This document shows, one piece after another, positions 1 to 9,600 of a DNA stretch of 28,425 nt. A model generated the notes under the pieces. The model was given only the letters and a program-made list of their open reading frames with translations. It was not told the origin of the DNA and did no database searches. The stretch's first letter is position 1. Every line of letters starts with the position of its first letter. A program made the translations under genes and the position numbers. The stretch is from Saccoglossus kowalevskii (taxonomy: Eukaryota; Hemichordata; Enteropneusta; Harrimaniidae): NCBI RefSeq assembly GCF_000003605.2, contig NW_003123406.1, positions 471,886 to 500,310 of the forward strand, in the 5' to 3' direction.

Positions 1-1063
1 ATAGTATTTAATAATAGATAAGTTTAGGTGACAAACACATAATACAAATATTTCAAGTTAGTGTTGTTTTTTGTGATAATAATTTCCTTCTCCACTTTAT
101 TTTTACTCAAATGTCTGACAATCGCAATGTAATCTTCATTAACTATACTATGTCGCATGTCAATACAACTCCAACTCATCCGACACTGTTTTCATTAATT
201 ATATGGCTTGTGTAAACCGTGTAAAAGTTTGAGAGCGTTGAACAATTATAGTTTTTATGTCGTTAACCCCCATGGGGATAATATTGTTATCATTATGGGC
301 ATGTATTATTATGAGCTATTTCAATACATGGCAAGTAATTAGCTGTAATGAGCTGAAGTCCATGCTTATGCAGCTTATATCACTCTGACCGTTTTTAAAT
401 TATTAAATACTAGTACTACTAATAGAAGGCATGTTCTGCATGTGCTTGATCACAAACGTTAACTTAGAACTGTTTTGCCTAAAATCCCAGTCGTTATGAA
501 AAGGAACGTCGTAAAAATGATTATTTCTATGAATTTCATAAGTAACATGAGAATGTAACAGGAAATGCCGCAAAAGGGCATTCCCATTGGTCGGTCGGTA
601 TCTCTTGCTGTTTTGTAATTAATGTAACGTACTTTCACAGAAACGCTTTTGGGGTAATAATTCTTCCACAAAAATTTGAAAGAATTGTCCAAATTATACA
701 ACTGAATGTGCAACTACAGAATGTCAGATAGTTTTAGGAATAAATGTGAAATGTTTTTACTTGACATAAACCCAGCCTTGCTGAGTTTTGCCACAACTGA
801 AAATATATATCCAGCTCTAAGGGAAATGTTGGCTCTTTGTTGGTAATTTTTTTAGTTTCAAAAGAACTAAAAAGTCAGTTTTTGATCGGAATTAGGTCAT
901 TTATGGTAAGTTTTGTGCAAATTTAGTCCAACCAATCTATCATTTTAGTCTCTCCAACAGATCCGCGTATAACTTTTCCAGTGTAAGAGCATCCCAGGAT
1001 TTTACAGCTATGTGCATGCGCAGTCAGCTTGCGCACAGGAGATAATAAAATAAATACTTACTT
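1..1063. other. AT-rich intergenic sequence, nothing recognised
   Basis: No exon-like open frame with splice sites, no RNA gene and no clear repeat was seen here. Short open frames on both strands look like chance. Confidence 0.5.
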
Positions 1064-1404
1064 ATGGGGCCACCATTTTGAATACGGCATGCAACTAAAT
1101 TAAGAGACAAGTTGTGAAACGCGTTTTTTGGATTCCAACAAATCGGGGAAAAAATTTTTAACATCTAAACGATTTGTTGAGCCAGCCGCTATGAAATTTG
1201 GCCGATTTCGTCGTTTTTTGTGAAAAAATTCCTTGTATACGAACACCTAATTACAAGAAGAATATGGAACACTTTTCCAGAGTATTTGAAGCCAAAATTT
1301 TCATTTAACTATAAGGTCGTTGCTGATTGGCTGCTGAGTTGTAACTACAATTTTTGGTTTCAAATACGCCAGGAAAGTGCTATTCGTGTAATTAGGTGTT
1401 CGTA
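1064..1404. repeat. Foldback (MITE-like) repeat, copy A
   Basis: The left part (1064-1237) matches a second copy at 11588-11785; both share the core TTGAATACGGCATG and TGTGAAACGCGTT. The right part is a long imperfect hairpin: the 17-mer at 1238-1254 (TACGAACACCTAATTAC) is a perfect inverted repeat of 1388-1404, and the arms continue inward through the TTTGAA.CCAAAA.TT blocks to a centre near GATTGGCTGCTGAG. This is the structure of a non-autonomous foldback or MITE element. No transposase is encoded and target-site duplications were not resolved. Confidence 0.75.
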
Positions 1405-2607
1405 CTTACACACATAGTTGTGTATATATAGTATGTGGAAGGATGTGCTTTATGTAGCGTGGTGCATTTCGTCGTAAAATGCCAAATTCTAGATGAGGTG
1501 GAGTGTTGACATGGCTTAGAATTACCACGAACATACATTTGGGTCTGTCTGTTTCAAAACATTTGTATATAATCAAATTATCAACGTAGTAATTCATGTC
1601 AAATATCGTCCCTGCAATGTGGTCATCGCCTAATATATTAAAGAGTGCCATTTCGGTAGGATCACACAAGTCAGAACTAATGGGAAATGACTCAAATAAC
1701 CAATCTCCGTCATTGAGCCGATTCATCATATGACCATAGCAGAATTACTTCCAGAATCAATTGTGTATTCATTCCTGTCATCTATTGTTCCAGCTTGGCG
1801 AATATATTTAACATAATAATATGTCATCCAAACATTTGGTCCGACAATTCAAACTTGATCCATGTTTAACCCACGATTTGTTGTTCCCGAAAAAATTACT
1901 TTTCCAAAAATATGGGTAATCTATTTCGACCGTACATCGTGTACATCTTTTCTTCGTGAGTGCGCTCCGGGATTTATGTCATGATAAATGACAACACACA
2001 TTTGCAGGGGTCAGAATTTACCCGCAGAGTAGAGCGTGCTTTAGATTTTCCATACAAATTCCAGGGCTAAAACGTGCATCTCGCACATAAAGTAAGCAAA
2101 CAAAGTAATAAAAAATGCAATTATTTTAGTTTTGATACTTTGCATTTACGAACTAGACGAACTAGACTGGCAACGTCGGGTGAGTCAATGACGTCTCGCG
2201 TTCTATTCGAATACTACATTGAATGCGTAAAATCCGCAATATATTAACAATTTTGGCGTAGGTGTGTACATTCTACATATAATTATGTGGATACATTAAT
2301 TGACTTGGCTTAGAATTTCAACATACATACATTTGGATATATCTGTTTCGCACCTGGAATTTGACAGCCAAGAATGTATGATGAATGAATAAATCATTAT
2401 TTATTTGAGACTAATTAGGTTGATTACAGAGAATGCATATCTAAATGATTCCTGTACGAGTGTTGTACCCATGTAACGCATTTTCACGCTTTCCCGTCCA
2501 TGCTTGACAACAGCGCAAAGCATGCTGGGAATAAACCACATGTCAAAGAAACAGAAAAATGGAGGAGCAACAACGTGATGCGTAAGCGAGAGCATGATAC
2601 TAGCTCT
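1405..2607. other. Intergenic sequence with a weak diverged direct repeat
   Basis: About 50 bases at 1505-1556 resemble 2300-2352 (shared TGGCTTAGAATT and CATACATTTGG), roughly 80 percent identical with no third-position bias, so an old non-coding repeat is likelier than a conserved exon. The minus-strand open frame over 1406-1729 was not recognised. The start of the DIRS remnant may extend back to about 2500. Confidence 0.4.
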
Positions 2608-3108
2608 CAGCTGGAGCTATCGGCTCACCACCTTCCGGGGTTACGCAACAGCGCCGCGGACGCCCTCTGGAGAAGTATTCGGTTTCAGAACACCGAGTGG
2701 CAGATCCCGCAATGGGTGGCGGGTCGACTTATTCGTCTCTGGGACGGTCTCCGGGTAGATCTGTTTGCCAATCACCGGAATGCCAAGCTCCGGGCGTACG
2801 TGTCGCTTCTCCTGGAGACGAGCGCCTTTGCGCCTTTCGCTCTATCGATCTCATTGGAGTCACATGGGCGCTTACGCCTTTCCACCCTTCCAACTAGTGC
2901 ACCTAGTGTTGGAGGAACTACGACTCGAGCCACCTGTCTTCTGACACTGGTGGCGCCTAATTGGCCAGTGAAGGTCTGGATCCCAATGTTGCTTGACCTT
3001 CTAGTCGAGTCCCCCGTGGAGTTCCCGGATCTTTCAGCACTCTCCCGATGAGCCCCCGGGATCACATAGATCTGCTGAAAGAGGTTCGGCAAACAGGCCT
3101 GACACATC
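2608..3108 (+). pseudogene. DIRS-type retrotransposon remnant: RNase H end and linker
   Basis: The frame from about 2620 reads HHLPG..N..AD.L, then EW near 2695, then G..VDLFA...NAKL..YVS near 2745-2810. This is the signature of the end of the RNase H domain in DIRS/Ngaro-type tyrosine-recombinase retrotransposons. Around 2845-2935 the matching protein moves to another frame (W.HMGAYAFPPF..V), then returns to the first (LVAPNWPVK.W.P.LLDLL), so at least two frameshifts break it. The first frame stops at 3049-3051, and weak similarity continues to T.LTHP near 3108. No reverse transcriptase portion is recognisable upstream. It is a dead fragment. Confidence 0.75.
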
Positions 3109-3919
3109 CACAGAGTGGATGGAAGTAGCAAGGGCTCTGTTAGATGTCTGGGAACTAACTAATAATAAAGATTTCGGTCGTGAAATGACATAACAATTTA
3201 TTTTGAATAGTTATATTATAGCTACTCAATGCGAGACGGGTTGACATGGTTCTGTTTCAGTTGTGGGCACTTGTACTTAATCGTTTTCTGACACCCGAGA
3301 AAGAACGTACCGGAAACGAAATTAGAACAAGTTACCTTCCCGCTAAATACGCAACTCAACTCTCTGGTAATGTTAATTATTTTGAATATTTTAATTAACA
3401 TACATATTATAGACTTTAGCATATAGAAAGCAAAATGTTGTAAACATCAGTATGATGCTTGTGTTAATCCATATTTGCAAAATATACAATAAGTTTCGTG
3501 TATGTTAAAAATAACAATATCAGATCGCCTGAATCCTTGAAAAAGTCAATTGGGTCACATACTACAATTTGAATATATTTGTGAAAGTAATACATTATGC
3601 GATGTTGTGCCACTAATCCAATATGACAGTCGAATTTTATGAATTGTTCGAATATTTTTTTCCAACCACACATGAAGCCAAATTATGAGTAACAACAATA
3701 CACGTTTTTTATTGGCAGTGTTCAAGTAGACAAAAACCTGACTGGTGAACTCTGACACTCATAAAACCATACCAACAATTTAAGATGGTGAACGTCAGGC
3801 CATGTTGGCCAAAACAACCTTCCCTTGGTCTATATATATACTGTTAACCAACATGGACAAAGCATAGTAATGTTTTCTGAGAAAATATGTTGAGCTAAAT
3901 ATTATTTCATAGTGCCATA
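3109..3919. other. AT-rich sequence between two DIRS-type fragments
   Basis: Nothing recognised. It lies between the RNase H fragment on + and the recombinase fragment on -, so it may be part of the same rearranged insertion. Confidence 0.4.
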
Positions 3920-4274
3920 CTTAATGTCCGCCTCTCCCAAAGACTCGAAAAGGGGGGGTGTCGTAGCGCCGCCAGGACCAATGACAAGTCCCAGTCTGGA
4001 GGATTAGTTATACTTAAACAGTTGTTGCATAACCGAACTCGAGGCCAGTTTCAGTCCAGCAGATTCTGATAAGACTGGGAACACAAAACTGACCGATATC
4101 CAAGAATCGTCGATATAGAGGGACGGAGACGATCAATCACCCTTCCGTTACATCAATCAATGTAGATTCTCCATCTGGACTCATACAAACGTGTGATGCC
4201 GTCTGAATGTGCCGAAGCGTCTGACAGCCTCCACACGTGAAGATGGAATAACGCAGGGCTCACACACCCCGGGG
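3920..4274 (-). pseudogene. DIRS-type retrotransposon remnant: tyrosine recombinase N-terminal/core-binding region
   Basis: Reading the minus strand downward from 4274, one frame gives LFHLHVWRLSD, then RLYESRW, then a stop in place of the usual W before C, then RPS.STILGYRSVL, another stop, and NPPDWDLSLVLAALRHPPF ending near 3925. LH.WRLS, the Y..RW segment, the GYRS.L segment and DW.L..VL..L...PF are hallmarks of the recombinase N-terminal half of DIRS/Ngaro elements. At least two in-frame stops and the missing catalytic half make it non-functional. Its orientation is opposite to the RNase H fragment at 2608-3108. Confidence 0.72.
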
Positions 4275-5219
4275 GACTCTAAATTAAAACTTTACACCAT
4301 GTGCATTCTTGCTAAATAAAAATAATAGGCCCCTAGATCTGGCATCGACCGAATCGCACAGTTTCGCTAAAGCCGGTCATTCATAACCGGCCAACGAACC
4401 CGTGCGTGATCGTGTTATGAATAGCTGTATTTAACTGCAGCTACATTGAGTCACTTGATTGGGCGCGCCAAGGAGCTGGCGCTACCAATCAGAGTTACTG
4501 TATCATAAATGTGAAGATCGGGGAGCTCATCACATATTAAAACCGTGGCGGCATTTAGGCTTTGCGCTAATTCACCCGGATTCAAGAACAGAAGGACACG
4601 TTTCCAAAATTTCTTATTCCGACGTTGAAAATTGTTTGTGGAAAGTGAATGAGGACGATGGAATGTCTAAATATTTGGGCAAACTGTGTTTTAGTAAACT
4701 GACAAAACTGTCGAAACTGATAACATATCGACTTGCCCGATTCGATCTTCGTTGCAACACAGTCTAGGGACTGTGTTTGCAACAAACATGTCATTTTCTT
4801 CAGATACAGCACTAAGTGCTTTCTTTTGATAATAAATAAGCTCGTTCAGAGAAAAAGCTAGCAACACGTTTATTTGATTCCACCATTTTAATTTTACCAA
4901 GTAATGTGTAGTTTCTTTCGTTAGTTCTGATTGGGTGATGCAAATGATCGAAGTGAATCCTATAATCGTTCGAGGGCGTGCGACATACAGTAAATCGCGG
5001 TGAAATCTGCCAAAGGTTAATATTGAGGCTTCGGCCAAATAAATGGTCCTTGGCTGGCGAAGATGTAGATCTGGCAGCACATTGGCAAACCATACCCCTA
5101 TTGCGGACGCAATGAAAATTTAGTATCCCCTAGAGAAGACATATCGTCACGATCCGGACAAATTTGGAAAGAGCCGCATTTGATACCTCTCGAATCAGGA
5201 TCCATCTTATCGATCTGTG
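4275..5219. other. Unassigned intergenic sequence
   Basis: A 102-codon frame on + (4459-4767, opening with TTG) stays open to a TAG, but it has no recognisable domain and no clear splice sites, so I do not call it a gene. Confidence 0.35.
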
Positions 5220-5600
5220 CGAATAAGGCCGAGGCGCGAAAGGAGTGTGGATGACCCCGGGGATGACTTTCCGTATGCTCGTGTTGGAAGTGGCGGGAAA
5301 GTCCCAGTGGGAAAATTCGGGCGGGCGATTGGGGCCTGGTCGGGGCTTTGGGGCCGCCGATTCGGGGCCTAGGGCGGTGTATAGGAGTGGTTGTTGCAAG
5401 AGGGGGTCTACTACAGTGGGCGCAGCAGCCCTGTGAGTTTATTCCTAGGAGCCTATTGCATACATTAGCATTTTGAAGGGGGCATATTTGCCGCCCGCGC
5501 GGGCCCGCTTTAAAAGGTAAAAAACACCTCCCTTTCCCGCTAAATTTGGAACGCACATGGGGTAGTAACGGCATATAGAGTGCCCCCGGGGGGTGTGATG
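5220..5600. other. GC- and CpG-rich patch
   Basis: This stretch is strikingly G-rich and rich in CpG compared with its AT-rich surroundings, and contains the palindrome GCCCGCGCGGGC near 5490-5501. Long open frames on both strands are expected from the composition and match nothing I recognise. It could be a CpG-island-like promoter for the receptor gene, whose first visible exon starts about 0.7 kb downstream, or part of an inserted element. Confidence 0.4.
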
Positions 5601-6294
5601 CATTACTATTATCTAAATATATGTCTCTTTGAAGGAGAGGTCATTCTGAAATGTTTAAGAACAATTCCTTTAGTTCCGTTTAAACTAATTGGTTAGTACA
5701 CGGCACCTTTTGAGAAAGTGAATATAAATGCCCGGCGTCGTCTGCTTTGTTTACATAACGTGCTGACCTACTTTTTCAGTAGGTGTAAATATCAGCTAAA
5801 ATGCATTCAATAATTCTTATTTCCGCATAAATATACAAAATCACTCTTATATAATACGTTCTATCAATGTCGCTGTACGACCTGGCAACCAATGGCGTCA
5901 TTGTGCGTCGGTCATGCACAAAGCAATGACGTACTCATTCTCGTTCCGTTCTCGTACGCACATCTTAATGTCTCTATTATACGAGTACATCTGTCACTGT
6001 AACGCCATAAGTTACAGCGTGCCGTAATTTAGCGGTATTTTACCGACTACTTTGTGTGTACTTCTTCTACTACTGAACGGGCAAATAGCTCAATTGTAAA
6101 TCTGGCAGAAGGCATACAAAAAAGAAAGGGACTATCATCATAATTCCTTTCATAACCTTTTAAATTTATCTGCGACTAAAATACTAACGATTAAATGCAT
6201 TTACGCTTCATGATCTCGACATATGGGTATTTTTGTCGATTGTGTGTTGATGTCCATTTTGTATAATTATTGTGCTCTAATATTGTTATTTCAG
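5601..6294. other. Sequence upstream of the SUEL exon; intron or 5' flank
   Basis: It ends in a good splice acceptor (TTGTTATTTCAG, ending at 6294). No signal-peptide exon with a phase-1 donor was found in it. Confidence 0.4.
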
Positions 6295-6639
6295 AATATG
6301 CCAGCATTGGTTGTTACAAAAACGATAGTGACGCAGCAGTCCTTGAAAGATCTCGCTCAGGAAGTGATTGTTTATATATCAGTGAACATGCATGTGAAGG
6401 GTCCGAACTAAAACTCTCATGTTATAAAGTTACACTTCAAATAGTATCTTCTAATTACGGGCGTACAGATGATACAACGTGCAAGTCACACAAAAATACT
6501 AACTGCAGAGCAGAAGACAGTCTGGAGCGTGTCAATTCAATGTGTCACGGCAAAAAATCGTGCACGATTACAGCAAGCAACAGCGTTTTTGGTGACCCGT
6601 GTGGAGGCACTCCCAAGTATTTAGAAGTCAATTACTACT
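6295..6639 (+). CDS. Receptor exon: SUEL/rhamnose-binding lectin domain
   Basis: A phase 1-1 exon of 345 bases between TTTCAG and the donor GTGAGT. From about residue 34 it encodes a full SUEL (Gal-lectin) domain: CEGSELKLSC, the YGR motif, V..MC...KSC.I.A, then FGDPCGGTPKYLEVNYYC, whose last Cys codon is completed by the first two bases of the next exon (T + GT). YGR, DPC and KYL are the sugar-contact motifs of rhamnose-binding lectins and all are kept, so glycan binding is plausible. The first 30 or so residues (..SIGCYKNDSD..) carry extra Cys and were not assigned to a family. Confidence 0.92.
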
Positions 6640-9600
6640 GTGAGTATACAAAGTCACGTGCACATACATAGGTGGACAGTTGGCTGGGGGGGGGGGGTGA
6701 TCAGTGGGGTACCCTATTTTCGATTTTGCGAATGGGGGTCCACCATGTTTTTGATGTCATGAATAGGGGGCACCATGTTTTCCAGAATTCACACACGCGC
6801 TTATGCATATTTTTTAATTTATTTCAGAATAAAAGATAAAAAAAGTCAATCGTAGAAATGTGTTGTCAATAATAACTATTACTTATATTGCATATACATT
6901 TTTTGATGAAAAAAAATATAGGCTAGATATTTTGGGGTTGAAGTTGCCAAATAACTAACAGATTATGCAATGCGGCTTGAAAGGCAAGATATGGAAACAT
7001 TATTTTTAGATTATCTTACAAAATATGGTAAGGTCTATAAAATGCAAACACTAAAAATGATGTCAAATTTATGGCAAACCATGACATTTTCACTGCACAT
7101 ATAATACATTTTGTAATCATGTCAGAGCCAAAACTGTTCAGGGGGTCAGCATGACAGTTTTAAAGTATAATGATGAGGTGGATCACCCACTTTTTTTTTA
7201 TTTTATAGGGGGTGGGTCAACTGAGATTAACAGCTGAATAAATGGAATCTGCTGACCCCCCCCCCCCCAGGCCGAAGTAACTGAGAATAAAACTTGTAAC
7301 GCGTAGTTAAATGATACAACAAACATCATAATTGCGTGAAATTAGTCAGATCGAAACGTGTCCCAGTGTCGGCGACAAGCTTTGTAAATGGATATGTTTT
7401 GGTTAGTCAATTATGATAAACAAATACATTGTAGCAAACATAACGCCCAACCGTCCATTGCAGGTAATATATATAGGTGACGGTAGATATTGTTTTGGCG
7501 ACGCACATCTGTGTTAGGCTAGTTTATAGGGGGCATAGCTCTTCTGTGTCGATAAAAATCCTAATGTCTGAAAATAACAAATTTGATGACACCAACTAAA
7601 AAACACCACAAAGACTAATAGCAGACACAAAAAGATCAACGGACCCACATCTAAGTCAAACTGTTACACTCGTTAAAACACGGTATATCTCTTTCTGGAG
7701 GATATGGTGGCTCTAAAAGGGGTCGTTTTGTAAAGTTTCTGAGCTAAACGAACAGATATCCTGTTGCACTGAAGAATGATCTAGTGTCAGTTGGTGTAAT
7801 TATAGAATGTATATAGAATGCGGAAAATTTTCGAAGCTGATTAAAGACAATGGTGGTCGCTCTAAACACTTTTATTTTGTTACAACATAATTCCCCGGAT
7901 TATTTCACGCACACAAATGCTTTTCACAACAATGATGACTGTACACGCTCAACACGTGTTCAGAAAAACTTCCACTTCCTGAACTCAAATGGTTGCCAGA
8001 CTGGGTTGCCAGACCGGGGTGCCAGGCAGCTCCAGCTTATTACAGGATTTAGTTATTGGTATATTTCGAAAATTGTCGAACCGTTACCATCCAAATCTTG
8101 TTTTTATACGAACGTGTCACATTCCGCGTTTGTTCGGCACAAATGAGATCACAGTTACCACTCATTTGAGTAAAATGGTTTGTCTCATTAACCTCCGCCT
8201 TTTCGTCGCTGTTTGTTTTTTAAATGTAGCCAGTTTGTTGTTACAGTTATAGCGGCCAACAAGCAATCGACGGCACCAGATGCCTGGCAGGACAAACGCA
8301 CAGTCAATCAAACGGACCGACTGTTCTAAACTAATTTCGAACTCGACCACACAGTCAATCAGTCAGTTAGTCAAGCAATCAATACATATTGAATTCATAG
8401 GAAAGAATTTACATTATTTAACCTCCTACCCCATCCATGTTGGCGTTTTATTTCAGACTGAAGCTTCAATTTTACACAGGCACTCGTTTTAGTTGTCATT
8501 GTCACTCGGCGACCAATATGGCTGCCGCTCAGAAAAGACCACCTTCAACGCCAACGAATCATCTAACTAGAAACCATGCGATATCCCAGTCGAAACATAT
8601 GTAGAGGCAATTGCGGATTGCTGAACCGATCTGTCATAGTTTTTTTCTAACTAATATCTCATGGGTTGATATGGTCTCTACCGCTGGCATTGAAGATTTG
8701 CACGTGTCAGTCAAACCTCTGGCCCGTCCCTCATCGAAATTGTGTTATCTAATGTACCCGTGTTTACCAGATCCCTGTATTACAAACGACTTAGCCAAGT
8801 ATATGCGTGTTGTGACCGCGGTGCGAGCGAACCCACTAGGTTGTAAAAACAACACTGAAACATGTAAAGTCTTTTCGCTTTATCCGATGAAGTGACTTGA
8901 CATTTCATGCAAGATGAAAGGGCACGGAAAACATGTCCAAACGCACAATCAATAGATATGCAAATATTACATAGTGAACACTGTAGTGAACAGACATGCA
9001 ACAGGTGAAAGGTAAGTTAAATACCACTGACACGCTGACATAACAGACGTTGACGTAACATATAAAAATGTCAGAACACCACCAGATACTGCTATACAAA
9101 AAAATAGACCCATGATCTAACATAGATCACTGAAACTGATATGGCTCACCCCAAAACACGGCTAAAATACGCATGCGTTCAAAATCACCAGTTAATAGAA
9201 CAAATTGAAGATGAAAATAGGATTGAACCAATTTTCAAAAAAGCGCAACGATGGGAATGAAATAGAAAACCCTCCAAAACACAACACAGCACAACACAAC
9301 ACAAATGTATTACTTACGACTCAACGCATTTCATCCCAGGTGCCTGTGTCTGTCCAGATGGGTGGATATTTTTTGGTTCATCTTGTTATTGGTTTAGTAA
9401 CCTAAGTCTATCGTGGGGTGAGGCAAGTGATTATTGCCGAAATAACAGTGCATCGCTGGCTGTACCAAATGATGACAAAGAAAACAAATTTCTGCATACA
9501 ACTGTTACTCCTGAGTTCAATTTGCTTTCGAATGCGTGGGTGGGATGCAGGCATTTACTTGTGAGTAAATCTTTGAAATTGAGCATGCTGATATTTTAAA

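Noticed and set aside
1220-1417. 65-codon + frame over the foldback repeat
   Set aside because: It lies inside the hairpin element; the same sequence in copy B does not keep the frame.
1406-1729. 107-codon minus-strand frame with KCMFVVILSH, faintly like the caspase LSHG strand
   Set aside because: The Gly after SH is missing, no other caspase motif is present, and the related DNA at 2300-2352 differs without codon-position bias, so a non-coding repeat is likelier.
2772-3131. 119-codon minus-strand frame
   Set aside because: It is the complement of the DIRS-type RNase H remnant, which is recognisable on +.
4459-4767. 102-codon + frame
   Set aside because: It starts from TTG, has no domain I recognise and no convincing splice sites.
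5098-5574. Long minus-strand frame of 158 codons
   Set aside because: It is explained by the high GC content; the protein is Pro/Arg-rich with no recognisable domain, and other frames are open in the same place.
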